DNA from: Terriglobus roseus
GTDB taxonomy: Bacteria > Acidobacteriota > Terriglobia > Terriglobales > Acidobacteriaceae
NCBI RefSeq assembly: GCF_900105625.1
Contig: NZ_FNSD01000001.1
Coordinates: 4,216,001 to 4,280,000, forward strand
Direction of reading: 5' to 3'
DNA: 64,000 nt
Each line of letters starts with the position of its first letter. The stretch's first letter is position 1. Shown in pieces: positions 25,605 to 34,728 of the stretch. The notes beneath the pieces are model-generated. The model was not told the DNA's origin. It did no database searches and worked only from the letters and a program-made list of their open reading frames with translations. The position numbers were made by a program, and so were the translations under genes.

Positions 25605-27509
25605 ATGGGATCGTTCGGACCCTCAATGTCGGGCGGTCATTCGGCCCGCGGCGTGGAACGCGCATCGCGTAATCCATCGCGTTCTATCTCAGCAGAGCTC
25701 ACACAGAAGAAGCCAAAGCCCCCGCTGAAGCGGGTGTGGCCCGAGGTCATGAAGCTGGTGAAGCCGCGTCTGCCGCTACTGGGCGGCAGTCTGCTGGTGC
25801 TGATTCTCAACCGTGCCTGTGGCCTCGTCCTGCCGGCTTCCACGAAGTACCTGATCGACGACGTCATGCGACAGCACCACGCCGAGATGCTGCCACGCAT
25901 TGTTGGTCTGGTCGTCACGGCGACGATCCTGCAGGGTGTGACCACCTTTGCGCTCACTCAGATGTTGTCGAAAGCCGGCCAACGCCTCATCACGGAGATG
26001 CGTACGAAGGTGCAGGCCCACATCGGCCGCCTGCCCGTCGCGTACTACGATGCCAACCGCTCCGGAACGCTGGTGGCTCGCATCATGTCTGACGTAGAGG
26101 GCGTACGCAACATCATTGGCACGGGGCTCGTCGACTTCCTCGGTGGCTTGATGACAGCGATCTTCGCGTTCATCTACCTGATCCGTCTCTCAACGCAGAT
26201 GACGCTGCTGACCTTTGGCGTCCTGATTTTGTTCGGTGGCGTGATGGCTCGCGCCTTCAAGACCATCCGTCCCATCTTTCGTGCGCGCGCCATCATCAAT
26301 GCAGAGGTGACGGGCCGTCTCACGGAATCGCTAGGTGGCGTTCGCGTTGTGAAGGGCTACCACGCCGAGGATAGCGAGGCGCAGGTCTTCGCTGAGGGTG
26401 CGCAGCGGTTGCTGAAGAATGTGATCAGCACGCTGACGGCGCAGTCGATCATGGCACTCTCATCCACTGCGGTGATGGGAATCGTTGGAGCTCTCGTGAT
26501 GTACCTGGGTGCTCGACAGGTGCTTGCCGGTCAACTGTCCACGGGTGGCTATGTCACTTACACCATGTTCCTCGCGTTCATGATCGCGCCGCTGATGAGC
26601 CTGGTGAATATCGGCACGCAGATTACAGAGGCGCTCGCAGGCCTGGACCGCACAGCAGAGATTCTGAACGAGCGCGAAGAAGATGCCTATCCGAATCGTA
26701 AGGTCGTTCTGCCTGCCATCGCGGGTGATGTTGTCTTCAACAACGTTGTGTTCGAATACGACCCTGGCAAGCCGGTCCTTCATGGCGTGAGCTTTGAAGC
26801 GAGGCCGGACACGGTCACTGCGCTGGTCGGTTCGTCCGGATCGGGTAAGTCGACGATCATCTCGCTCGTCTGCGCCTTCCACGATGCAACCTCAGGCAAG
26901 GTGCTGGTAGACGGCATCGACCTTTCTACCGTGCAGCTCGCTTCGTACCGATCGCAGCTTGGTGTGGTGCTGCAGGAGACGTTCCTCTTCGACGGGACCG
27001 TGCGTGACAACGTGGTCTTCTCGCGACCGGATGCCACGGAGGCCCAGTTCCTCGAGGCGTGCCGCATCGCACGTGTGGACGAGTTTGCGGAGCGGTTTGA
27101 GCTTGGTTACAACACGATCGTGGGCGAGCGCGGTGTGAAGCTCTCCGGAGGCCAGCGTCAGCGGTTATCCATCGCACGCGCCATCCTTGCCGATCCGCGT
27201 ATTCTGATCCTCGACGAAGCAACAAGCTCGCTCGATTCAGAAAGCGAAGCGATGATTCAACAGGGGCTCAACCACCTGATGACAGGACGAACCACATTCG
27301 TGATCGCGCATCGTCTCAGCACGATTCGCAACGCCGATCAGATCCTGGTGATCGAAGGTGGCAACATCGTGGAGCGTGGCACGCATAGTGTGCTCTTCGC
27401 TTTACGTGGACGCTACCGTGAGCTGTATGACCGCCAGCACGGCCTGGAAAGCAACCTGTTTCTCGCGCCGGGCGAGGGGGACAAACTGGTGGAGCCGGCG
27501 GCTGTTTAG
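25605..27509 (+). CDS. Half-size ABC exporter (MsbA/multidrug type)
   Basis: A 634-residue fused permease-ATPase. About 45 polar residues precede a six-helix ABC type-1 membrane domain (about 55-345) and an ATPase domain. The latter has Walker A GSSGSGKST near residue 409, signature LSGGQRQRLSIARAIL, Walker B ILILDEATSSLDSES and switch His in IAHRLSTIRNADQ. Such proteins act as homodimers and export lipids, lipid A-core or drugs; the substrate is unknown here. The ATG at 25605 follows GGAGGG at good spacing and is preferred to an in-frame ATG at 25554. It ends 18 bp from the convergent oligopeptidase gene. Confidence 0.9.
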   Translation: MGSFGPSMSGGHSARGVERASRNPSRSISAELTQKKPKPPLKRVWPEVMKLVKPRLPLLGGSLLVLILNRACGLVLPASTKYLIDDVMRQHHAEMLPRIVGLVVTATILQGVTTFALTQMLSKAGQRLITEMRTKVQAHIGRLPVAYYDANRSGTLVARIMSDVEGVRNIIGTGLVDFLGGLMTAIFAFIYLIRLSTQMTLLTFGVLILFGGVMARAFKTIRPIFRARAIINAEVTGRLTESLGGVRVVKGYHAEDSEAQVFAEGAQRLLKNVISTLTAQSIMALSSTAVMGIVGALVMYLGARQVLAGQLSTGGYVTYTMFLAFMIAPLMSLVNIGTQITEALAGLDRTAEILNEREEDAYPNRKVVLPAIAGDVVFNNVVFEYDPGKPVLHGVSFEARPDTVTALVGSSGSGKSTIISLVCAFHDATSGKVLVDGIDLSTVQLASYRSQLGVVLQETFLFDGTVRDNVVFSRPDATEAQFLEACRIARVDEFAERFELGYNTIVGERGVKLSGGQRQRLSIARAILADPRILILDEATSSLDSESEAMIQQGLNHLMTGRTTFVIAHRLSTIRNADQILVIEGGNIVERGTHSVLFALRGRYRELYDRQHGLESNLFLAPGEGDKLVEPAAV

Positions 27510-27527
27510 TACCAGCCGCCGCTGCCC

Positions 27528-29636
27528 CTACGCCAGTCCCAGCTCTACCAGGATAAACGCGTAATCCATGGCGATCTCTCGCAGGTAGTCGTAGCGGCCT
27601 GATGCGCCGCCGTGGCCTGCGTCCATGTTTGTATGCAGCAGCAGTGGCGTATCCGCATTCGTCTTGAGTGTCCGTAGCTTCGCTACGAACTTTGCGGGTT
27701 CCCAATACATCACCTGCGAATCATTCAGGCTGGTCTTTACCAGCGTCGCGGGATACGCGCCGGGCTGCAGGTTGTCATAGGGCGAATAACTGCGCATGTA
27801 AGTGAATGCTTCGGGCTCGTTCGGATTGCCCCACTCTTCATACTCCGCTACGGTCAACGGCAGCGTTGCATCGAGCATGGTGTTCATCACGTCGACGAAG
27901 GGCACGTGCGACAACACGACTCGGAATAGATCGGGTCGCAGGTTCACGACGGCACCCATCAGCAGGCCGCCTGCGCTACCGCCCTCAATGATGACCTTAT
28001 CCTTTGCGCCGTATTTCTCTGCGATCAGGTGTTCTGTTGCTGCGATGAAGTCGGTGAAGGTGTTGCGCTTCACCATCATCTTTCCGTCGTCGTGCCATGC
28101 ATCGCCCAGATCGCCGCCACCGCGAATGTGCGCGTAGGCCATCACGATACCTCGATCCAGCAACGAAAGACGGCTGGTGCCGAAGCCTACCGGCAGAGCA
28201 TAGCCGTAGGAACCGTAGCCATAGACATACAGCGGATTCGTCCCGTCTTTCTTGAACGCATCGCGACGATAGACAAGCGACACCGGCACGCGGACGCCAT
28301 CGCTCGCCGTCGCCCACACACGCTCGGAGGCGTAATGTTCTCGATCGAAGCCACCGGGCACTTCCTGCTGCTTCAGCAATGTCGAGATGCCTGTGGCGAC
28401 GTCGTACTCATAGACGGATGCAGGTGTCACCAGCGATTGATAGCTGTAGCGTAGCGTGGTTGCGTCGAAGTTGCGATTGACGTGCAGACCTGCGCTGTAA
28501 CTCGGTTCAGGAAAGGCAACGGTCGCAAAGTCCTTGCTCAATGTGTCGCCATCAAAGCGGAAGACGCGCATGCGATCCAGTCCCTGAACAATCTCAGAGG
28601 CGACGGCAAAGTGCTGGAAGACCTCGAAATCATCCAGCGGAATCTCTTTGTTCTCAGCAAACAGTTCTGTCCAGTGCTCACGATCGGGAGTTGCAACTGG
28701 CGCAGTGACCACGCGGAAGTTCTTGCCGGTGTCGTTCACGCGGATGTAGAAGAGACCGTCGCGATGATCCGGGTAATACTCCTGATCGGCAACGCGTTCG
28801 GCGAGTAGCTGGAACTCCGCAGTCGGTGTCATGGCATCGACGAAGCGATACTCCGAGGTCGTATGACTGCCGACTTCGAGGAAGAGAAACTTGCGATCGC
28901 GCGAACGGCCTACGCCAACGTTGAAGCGCTCGTCTTTCTCTTCGAAGACGAAGACATCGGTATCCGCAGCGGCGCCCAGCGTATGTCGCAGAACGCGGTC
29001 CTGCCGCTTCGTCTGTTCATCCTCTACCGTGTAAAGGATCATCTTCGCGTCAGGCGTCCATACCAGCGATCCAACGCGTTCCGCTGTGTCCGGAAGCACC
29101 TCACCCGTGCGCAGATCTTTCACGTGCAGGGTGTACTGGCGGAAGCCTGTCTCGTCTGTCGTGTACGCCAGCAGATTGCCGTCTGGACTAACCGAAAGCG
29201 CACCGAGTGCCATGAAGGGCTTGCCTTCGGCAAGCTTGTTCACATCGAGCAGAACTTCCTCTGGAGCGGTGGCGTCATAGCTCCGATCTGCGGCTGCGCG
29301 GCGGCGGCAGTGGATGGCATACTGCGAGCCTTCGATGGTGTGCGTGAAGTAGTACCAGTCACCATCGCGATAGGGGACAGAGGTATCGGTCTCCTTGATG
29401 TGCGAAAGCATCTCGCGATACAGCGTCTCCTGCAGGCCTTTCGTTGGCGCAAGGACCGTGTCGGTGTAGTCATTCTCCGCTTCCAGGTATGCCCGGACCT
29501 CAGCCGACTCTTTCTCGCGCAGCCAGAAGTAATCATCGTCGAGCGTTTGCCCATGCAGTTGCGTCGGGTGCGGGATGCGCGCTGCGGTAGGTGGCTGAAC
29601 GGCTGGGTCGACTGCGGCAAGAAGGGGACTGTTCAT
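27528..29636 (-). CDS. ptrB: Oligopeptidase B-like serine peptidase (S9)
   Basis: A 702-residue prolyl-oligopeptidase family enzyme that cleaves short peptides, typically after basic residues, in the cytoplasm; no signal peptide is seen. The N-terminal cap starts with DDDYFWLREKES, followed by a beta-propeller (about 75-420). The alpha/beta-hydrolase domain has the catalytic Ser554 in EGGSAGGLLMG and His in NMDAGHGGASGR. Length and motifs match PtrB. Start ATG at 29636. A perfect 6-bp dyad (29664-29679) lies 28 bp upstream. Confidence 0.9.
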   Translation of the reverse strand: MNSPLLAAVDPAVQPPTAARIPHPTQLHGQTLDDDYFWLREKESAEVRAYLEAENDYTDTVLAPTKGLQETLYREMLSHIKETDTSVPYRDGDWYYFTHTIEGSQYAIHCRRRAAADRSYDATAPEEVLLDVNKLAEGKPFMALGALSVSPDGNLLAYTTDETGFRQYTLHVKDLRTGEVLPDTAERVGSLVWTPDAKMILYTVEDEQTKRQDRVLRHTLGAAADTDVFVFEEKDERFNVGVGRSRDRKFLFLEVGSHTTSEYRFVDAMTPTAEFQLLAERVADQEYYPDHRDGLFYIRVNDTGKNFRVVTAPVATPDREHWTELFAENKEIPLDDFEVFQHFAVASEIVQGLDRMRVFRFDGDTLSKDFATVAFPEPSYSAGLHVNRNFDATTLRYSYQSLVTPASVYEYDVATGISTLLKQQEVPGGFDREHYASERVWATASDGVRVPVSLVYRRDAFKKDGTNPLYVYGYGSYGYALPVGFGTSRLSLLDRGIVMAYAHIRGGGDLGDAWHDDGKMMVKRNTFTDFIAATEHLIAEKYGAKDKVIIEGGSAGGLLMGAVVNLRPDLFRVVLSHVPFVDVMNTMLDATLPLTVAEYEEWGNPNEPEAFTYMRSYSPYDNLQPGAYPATLVKTSLNDSQVMYWEPAKFVAKLRTLKTNADTPLLLHTNMDAGHGGASGRYDYLREIAMDYAFILVELGLA

Positions 29637-29663
29637 CCTCTTCAGGATACAAACTCTCGCCTA

Positions 29664-29679
29664 TGTTCGTATGCGAACA
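29664..29679. promoter_or_regulatory. Dyad upstream of ptrB
   Basis: TGTTCG-TATG-CGAACA is a perfect inverted repeat in the spacer between ptrB and the DUF4142 gene. It could be an operator or small hairpin. The half-sites are in the opposite order from the Gram-positive LexA box, so no regulator is named. Confidence 0.3.
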
Positions 29680-29819
29680 AAGTGGCGCGCCGTGGCGTAG
29701 CAACGGATTTGGCGCGTTCGGTCCCTAAACAACTGACCTGCGTGGAGATGCGCAGAGGTAGCCGGCACTTTCGCCGCTGCTGAACGAACGATCGATTTGC
29801 ACGTAATGGGAGAATGACC

Positions 29820-30332
29820 ATGAAGATCCGCACGCTTGCACTGACTGCCACGTTGTTCGCCTGTACCGCCACCGCAGCATTCGGACAGGGCTTCTCCGAT
29901 AAGGACAAGAGCTTTCTGAAGGAGTCCACGCAGGACAACATGGCTGAAGTGAAGATGGCCGAACTGGCGCTGAAGACCACGAAGAACCCGAAGATCCGCA
30001 GCTTTGCAGAGAAGATGGTGACGGACCATAATGCTCTGCTGGCAGGCGCCAAGCCCGTAGCCGCCAAGGCTGGTGTAGAGCCACCCAAAACCGACGGCTT
30101 CGAAGCCAATGCCGACTACCTGAAGCTGAAGGTACTGACCGGTGAAACCTTCGATAAGAGCTATGTGAAGACCATGGTGAGCGATCACCATAGCGACCTG
30201 GACAAGATCAAGCAGGAGAACGCGGCGACATCGAATCCCGATATGAAGAAGCTAACGACGCACGCTGCGACCGTCGTTGCGGGGCACACGAAGATGGTCG
30301 ACGCACTGGCAGGATCGATGGGCTTGCAGTAA
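29820..30332 (+). CDS. DUF4142 ferritin-like exported protein
   Basis: A 170-residue protein with a signal peptide (MKIRTLALTATLFACTATAAFG) and a helical domain matching DUF4142: FLKESTQDNMAEVKMAELAL, RSFAEKMVTDHNAL and MVSDHHSDLDKIK, with regularly spaced His/Glu/Asp in a four-helix layout. The fold is ferritin-like; the function is unknown, and family members are often stress-linked and envelope-located. The ATG at 29820 has GGGAG at 7 nt and is preferred to the ATG 6 nt upstream, which leaves the site too close. A terminator follows. Confidence 0.88.
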   Translation: MKIRTLALTATLFACTATAAFGQGFSDKDKSFLKESTQDNMAEVKMAELALKTTKNPKIRSFAEKMVTDHNALLAGAKPVAAKAGVEPPKTDGFEANADYLKLKVLTGETFDKSYVKTMVSDHHSDLDKIKQENAATSNPDMKKLTTHAATVVAGHTKMVDALAGSMGLQ

Positions 30333-30360
30333 GTTTCTCCAAACATCTGCGGCGGCGCAG

Positions 30361-30386
30361 AGGGCAGGCAACGCGCCTGCCCTTTG
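30361..30386 (+). terminator. Intrinsic terminator of DUF4142 gene
   Basis: Perfect 9-bp stem AGGGCAGGC/GCCTGCCCT with a 5-nt loop followed by TT, 28 bp after the stop. Confidence 0.7.
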
Positions 30387-30452
30387 CTATGTCTCTCAGG
30401 TGTGATTGAAAACACGGAACATTTTCTGCGTCGCAGCGTATCATCAAGCGTG

Positions 30453-31271
30453 ATGGCAGCACGGCTCCGGTATCTTTGGTTCTTCGTCGTTGCACTGGCT
30501 CTGTTCGGGTGTATTTTCCCCGCAGCCGCCGAGTCTGTGAAGTCGATGCCGCAACCGACGGCGTATATCAACGACTACGCGGGCGTTCTCAACGACTCTA
30601 CGAAATCTGATCTTGATGCGCAGCTGAAGCAGCTGGATACGCAGGCGCATGCGCAGGTCTTCGTGGCAATCATCCACAAGATCGAAGACGACAACAGTCC
30701 AGCGGAATTCGCAAACCAGCTGTTCGCGAAATGGAAGCCGGGTTCCAAAGGATCCGATCACGGCGTGCTGCTGCTGTTATCCGTGGAAGATCACAAGTAT
30801 CAGTTTGAGATTGGCTACGGTCTCGAAGGCATTCTGCCCGATGCCAAGACCGGCGATATCGGTCGGGAGATGGTGCCGGACCTGAAGGCCGGCAGCTACG
30901 ACGGCGCGGTACGCACAGCGGTCAACGACCTGACAAACATCATCGCGCAGGATGCTGGCGTTACGCTCGATGTACCGCAGCACACCTACCGTCGGCAGAC
31001 CGTGCGACAGAAGTCGGGTGCCAGCGGCATCATCGGTTTCCTGGTCGTTTTGTTCATCATCTTCCTGCTCATGCGCGGCGGCGGTCGCGGGGGGCCGGGC
31101 GGCTTCCTGACCGGTATGCTGTTGGGCAATATGCTTGGCGGTAGTCGATATCGCGGCGGTGGCGATGGTGGATTTGGTGGCGGCTTCGGCGGCGGTGGTG
31201 ACAGCGGCGGTGGCTTCGGCGGCGGTGGCGGCGGCAGTTCGGGCGGCGGCGGTGCCGGTGGCGGCTGGTAA
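30453..31271 (+). CDS. TPM-domain membrane protein (YgcG/Psb32-like)
   Basis: A 272-residue exported protein. A signal peptide is followed by a TPM domain (about 35-170) with the hallmark VNDYAGVL-type start (here INDYAGVLNDSTKSDLDAQL), ATxxGhE-like core (FEIGYGLEGILPDAKTGDIG) and a run of acidic residues. A transmembrane helix (GIIGFLVVLFIIFLLM) and a Gly-rich tail of about 60 residues complete it. TPM proteins are linked to membrane protein quality control and sometimes phosphatase activity. It is followed by lemA, a very common pairing. The start is uncertain: a GTG lies one codon earlier and neither has a clear ribosome-binding site. Confidence 0.87.
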   Translation: MAARLRYLWFFVVALALFGCIFPAAAESVKSMPQPTAYINDYAGVLNDSTKSDLDAQLKQLDTQAHAQVFVAIIHKIEDDNSPAEFANQLFAKWKPGSKGSDHGVLLLLSVEDHKYQFEIGYGLEGILPDAKTGDIGREMVPDLKAGSYDGAVRTAVNDLTNIIAQDAGVTLDVPQHTYRRQTVRQKSGASGIIGFLVVLFIIFLLMRGGGRGGPGGFLTGMLLGNMLGGSRYRGGGDGGFGGGFGGGGDSGGGFGGGGGGSSGGGGAGGGW

Positions 31272-31328
31272 GTTTTCGAGGGTGAACAGATGGCACAGAT
31301 GCTGGAAGGCAATTCAAGTGGGGGAACG

Positions 31329-31901
31329 ATGAAAAAGGGCTTGATCGGTCTGATTGTGGCGGTTGTACTCATTGGCCTGGTGGCGATGAGCTTTATCTCC
31401 GCGAAGAACTCGATCGCGGTGAAATCAAACGGGATTGACGCGGCTTTCAGCGAGGTTGATGTCAACCTGCAACGGCGCGCCGATCTGATTCCGAACCTGG
31501 TCGCCAGCGTCAAGGGCTATGCCAAGGTAGAGACCAATATCCTCACCGCCATCGCAGAGGCTCGCAGCGGCTTGCTGCAGGCGCGCACGCCTGACGAGAA
31601 GCTTGCAGCGAACGATCGTCTGTCCGCCACGCTGCTGCCGCTTACGCGCATGCAGGAGGCTTACCCGGACCTAAAGAGCAACCAGCAGTTCATGCGGCTG
31701 GAAGATGAGCTCTCGGGTACGGAGAACCGTATTGCCGTCGCACGCAAGCGTTACAACGACTCCATCCTGGACTACAACAATACGATCGCAGTCTTCCCGA
31801 ACAGCATGTGGGCCAGCATCGCCGGTTACAAGCCGCGGACGACATACTACCGCGCGGATCCAGGTTCTGCCACGGTTCCGAAGGTCGACTTCGATAAGTA
31901 G
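31329..31901 (+). CDS. lemA: LemA family protein
   Basis: A 190-residue protein with one N-terminal membrane helix (GLIGLIVAVVLIGLVAM) and a helical periplasmic or cytoplasmic bundle. The LemA signature is clear: DAAFSEVDVNLQRRADLIPNLVASVKGYA, RMQEAYPDLKSNQQFMRLEDELSGTENRIAVARKRYND and YNNTIAVFPN. Function is poorly understood; it commonly pairs with TPM proteins as here (57 bp gap). The ATG at 31329 follows a GGGGG site. A strong terminator follows. Confidence 0.93.
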   Translation: MKKGLIGLIVAVVLIGLVAMSFISAKNSIAVKSNGIDAAFSEVDVNLQRRADLIPNLVASVKGYAKVETNILTAIAEARSGLLQARTPDEKLAANDRLSATLLPLTRMQEAYPDLKSNQQFMRLEDELSGTENRIAVARKRYNDSILDYNNTIAVFPNSMWASIAGYKPRTTYYRADPGSATVPKVDFDK

Positions 31902-31922
31902 TTCAATCGAAGCAGAAAGAAT

Positions 31923-31966
31923 GGCCGGGATGGCAGCGAAAGCTGATCCGTCCTGGCCTTTTTTTT
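31923..31966 (+). terminator. Intrinsic terminator of lemA
   Basis: An 11-bp stem (31923-31933 with 31948-31958, one G-T pair and one mismatch) followed by a run of eight T. Confidence 0.85.
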
Positions 31967-32006
31967 GCGACAAGCTTATGGATAGAAAGGGAAGTAGCGT
32001 GACGAA

Positions 32007-33011
32007 CTACCGGTCTCGGTCTGTCACGTAACCTGGCACCCACAACAGTGCGCGTAAAGCCCGGCCCGCCTCAGCATTGGCTTGTGGCAGATCGGCAATC
32101 GACTGACGAGCAGCTTCGGCGTACGCGCGGGCGGCGTCCATCGCATAGTCCAGAGAGCCGTGGCCGCGCAGGATGTCGAGGATGGTTGAGTGCTTTACGC
32201 GGGTAAAGCTGCGGTCGGCCAGAACGGTCCGAATGGCCTCGCGCTCGGCACCGGTACCGCGTTCCAATGCATGAATCACGGCCAGGGTAGCCTTACCCTC
32301 GCGGAGATCGCTCGCGGCGGGCTTGCCCAGTGTTGCTTCTTCGCCCGTCAGGTCCAGTACGTCATCGACGATCTGAAATGCAAGTCCAAGGTTGCGGCCA
32401 TACTCGCCCAGCTGTTGTTCGACAGTTTCGTCCACACCGGCCAGTGCCGCGCCGAGTTGCATGCTCACCTTGAACAGCATTGCGGTCTTGCGGAAGATCA
32501 GGTCGAAGTACTCTTCTTCATTAATCAGGTGGCCAAGCTTCTGCATCTGCAGGAGCTCACCTTCGACCATCTGCTGGGTCAAGCCGATCAGCAGATCGAG
32601 GATCTTGAAGTTTCGTTCGTCCAGCGCAGTCTGGAAGGACTGCATGTAGAGCCAGTCGCCGGCCAGGACGCATTTGCTGGCACCCCAGGCGGTGTTTGCG
32701 CTGGGCTTGCCGCGGCGAGTCTGCGCCTCATCGATGATGTCGTCGTGGACCAGCGTTGCCGTGTGCAGCATCTCTACGACCGCGCCCAGCCTGATCCGGC
32801 TCTCGCCGGTGAATCCGAGGGCCTTTGCAGAGAGCAGCAGCAGGAGTGGCCGGATGCGCTTGCCGCCACCTGAGAGCAGGTAGCGGGCGATGTCCTGAAT
32901 GACTACGACTTCCGACTTGGACTGGCGTCCAAACTCCCGCTCAACGGCGGAAAGGTCGTCGCGGACAAGGTCAAAGACCTCTTTCGCGGTCGCAATGGGT
33001 AAGGAACTCAC
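32007..33011 (-). CDS. ispB: Polyprenyl diphosphate synthase (octaprenyl/solanesyl type)
   Basis: A 334-residue trans-isoprenyl diphosphate synthase. First Asp-rich motif LVHDDIIDEAQTRRGKP and second motif QIVDDVLDLTGEE bind Mg-diphosphate; GGGKRIRPLLLLL is the conserved N-terminal region. These enzymes make the long isoprenoid tail of menaquinone or ubiquinone. The residues before the first Asp-rich motif (GAVVEMLHTATL) have small side chains, consistent with a long-chain product, but chain length cannot be fixed by eye. The start is GTG at 33011. The symbol reflects the closest well-known family member. Confidence 0.85.
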   Translation of the reverse strand: MSSLPIATAKEVFDLVRDDLSAVEREFGRQSKSEVVVIQDIARYLLSGGGKRIRPLLLLLSAKALGFTGESRIRLGAVVEMLHTATLVHDDIIDEAQTRRGKPSANTAWGASKCVLAGDWLYMQSFQTALDERNFKILDLLIGLTQQMVEGELLQMQKLGHLINEEEYFDLIFRKTAMLFKVSMQLGAALAGVDETVEQQLGEYGRNLGLAFQIVDDVLDLTGEEATLGKPAASDLREGKATLAVIHALERGTGAEREAIRTVLADRSFTRVKHSTILDILRGHGSLDYAMDAARAYAEAARQSIADLPQANAEAGRALRALLWVPGYVTDRDR

Positions 33012-33104
33012 GCATCTTTGACTTTATCAGTAACCGCAGCGTCACACACTATTTCAGAACGTTCGTCCTGTTGGAAGCGGGGATATGTTCTTCGTGTGCA
33101 ACGC

Positions 33105-33139
33105 AAAAAGGGTGCCCCACGGGTCGCTGTGTGGCACCC
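33105..33139 (-). terminator. Intrinsic terminator of yajQ
   Basis: GGGTGCC (33110-33116) pairs with GGCACCC (33133-33139), with further inner pairing. On the minus strand the stem is followed by TTTTT, 16 bp after the yajQ stop. Confidence 0.75.
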
Positions 33140-33154
33140 AGTCACTGTCCACGG

Positions 33155-33658
33155 TTAGTTCGAGCGGTAGTTTGTAAACTGCAGTTCCACGCCAATATCC
33201 TTGCCCTTCAGCAGGGTAATGATCTGCTGAAGAACATCGCGATCCTTGCTGACGACGCGAACGGTCTCGCCCTGAATGGAGGCCTGCGCCTTCAACTTGG
33301 AGTCTTTGATGGCCGCCACGATCTTCTTCGCGGCATCGGACTGGATACCCTGCTTCAGCTTGACCTTCTGGCGGACGGAACTGTTCGCGGCGGGCTCAAT
33401 CTTCTCGTATTCGAGGTTCTTCAGGCTGATGCCGCGCTTGACCATCTTCTGCTGCAGGATCTCGGTCACGGCCTTGATGGTGTACTCATCCTGCGACGCC
33501 AGCAGGATGTTCTCATCGCCACCCTCGAGCGTGATGGTGGACTTCGAGTTCTTCAGATCGAAGCGGGCGTTAACTTCCTTGGTCGCCTGCTCGATGGCGT
33601 TCTTAACTTCCTGGATCTCGACCTTGCTCACAACGTCGAAGCTATTTTCGGCTGCCAT
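33155..33658 (-). CDS. yajQ: YajQ family nucleotide-binding protein
   Basis: A 167-residue cytoplasmic protein with two ferredoxin-like halves. The N-terminus SFDVVSKVEIQEVKNAIEQA, the core RFDLKNSKSTITLEG and the C-terminus KDRDVLQQIITLLKGKDIGVELQFTN, seen in part here, are diagnostic. Some members bind cyclic di-GMP and act with transcription factors; in others binding of tRNA/rRNA or nucleotides is reported. Single gene with its own terminator. Confidence 0.93.
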   Translation of the reverse strand: MAAENSFDVVSKVEIQEVKNAIEQATKEVNARFDLKNSKSTITLEGGDENILLASQDEYTIKAVTEILQQKMVKRGISLKNLEYEKIEPAANSSVRQKVKLKQGIQSDAAKKIVAAIKDSKLKAQASIQGETVRVVSKDRDVLQQIITLLKGKDIGVELQFTNYRSN

Positions 33659-33775
33659 TGTTGTTCTCCTTGCCAGTGGTGCAGTCTTGCTGTGGTGCGT
33701 GGGAGTGCTATGTGTTCAGAGCACCGAATCCGTGCGGCGCGTTGCCGGGCCATTCTACGTACTTCCGCAAGACCG

Positions 33776-34627
33776 CTACGTCGTCACGTCGAATAGCCGT
33801 GCAAAGTTTGCTGTGGTTTCTGCTGCAAGTTGCTCTAACGAAATGTTGCGAAGTCCGGCGACGAACTCTGCCGTAACGCGGGTACGGCCGGGCTCGTTGC
33901 GTTCGCCCCGATGCGGGACAGGGGCGAGAAACGGCGCGTCCGTCTCGACGAGGTAACGGTTGGAGGGAACAAGCTCAGCTGCTTCGCGGATAGAAGGGAA
34001 GCGGGAGTAGGTAACGTTTCCTGCGAAGGACAAGTAGAAGCCGAGGTCCAGGGCGTGCCGAGCCTCGTCGGCCGAGCCCGAGAAGCAGTGCATCACGCCT
34101 ACTCCACCCTCGCTGCTGAAGTGCTCTGCGATCAGCCGCAGCAGGTCGTCCTGCGCATCGGCCGGTCCAAAGCGTTCCTTGGCCTGCGGCGTGGCGAGAT
34201 CGCTGGTCCTGCAGTGGATCAGGATGGGCTTTTTCACCGCAAGTGCGATCTCCATCTGCGCGAGAAAGGCTCGCTGTTGCACGTCGATATCAGGGTTGTC
34301 GGAATGGTAGTAGTCCAGGCCGATCTCGCCAATGGCGACGACGTTGGGGTCTGCCGCGAGGGTTGTCAGCTTCGCTAACGATGCTTTGTTCGCGTGTGCC
34401 GCCTCCTGCGGATGAATCCCGGCGCTACAGACAATGCGTGGCGCGGCAGCGTTGCCCCTGTACTTCACGGCAAGGTCACGCGCGCGATGCATCGTCTCCG
34501 GGCCGTCTCCGATCCCGACGGCAAGGATAGTCTTGACGTCGGACTCGAGTGCGCGCGTCAATACCGCGTCGAGGTCGTCGGCATAGCTGGAGAAGTCGAG
34601 ATGTGCGTGTGAATCAACGATGTGCAT
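33776..34627 (-). CDS. tatD: TatD family metal-dependent hydrolase
   Basis: A 283-residue TIM-barrel hydrolase. Metal ligands are visible in VDSHAHLD (start), IGEIGLDYYH, KPILIHCRTS, VMHCFSGSADEA and VETDAPFLAP. TatD proteins act as DNases or D-aminoacyl-type hydrolases in DNA repair and quality control. The ATG at 34627 gives the usual M-h-V-D-S-H-A-H beginning; the frame extends to 34663 but would then overlap the divergent gene region. The symbol is for the family; the exact paralogue (TatD, YcfH, YjjV) is not resolved. Confidence 0.9.
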   Translation of the reverse strand: MHIVDSHAHLDFSSYADDLDAVLTRALESDVKTILAVGIGDGPETMHRARDLAVKYRGNAAAPRIVCSAGIHPQEAAHANKASLAKLTTLAADPNVVAIGEIGLDYYHSDNPDIDVQQRAFLAQMEIALAVKKPILIHCRTSDLATPQAKERFGPADAQDDLLRLIAEHFSSEGGVGVMHCFSGSADEARHALDLGFYLSFAGNVTYSRFPSIREAAELVPSNRYLVETDAPFLAPVPHRGERNEPGRTRVTAEFVAGLRNISLEQLAAETTANFARLFDVTT

Positions 34628-34728
34628 AAGGTTACCGAATCGGGTTGGCAATGCCATACCCATCCCTCTATTCTGTCATCCCACAGGCATTCACAGAACG
34701 ACACGCGACAGCGCGGAGAGACAGAACG

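Noticed and set aside
29664-29679. LexA/SOS box upstream of ptrB
   Set aside because: The half-sites are GTTCG-N4-CGAAC, the reverse order of the Gram-positive CGAAC-N4-GTTCG box, and ptrB is not an SOS gene.
29749-29784. Short Arg-rich ORF (MRRGSRHFRRC) upstream of the DUF4142 gene
   Set aside because: No good ribosome-binding site and no logical link to the downstream gene; a short ORF of this size is expected by chance.
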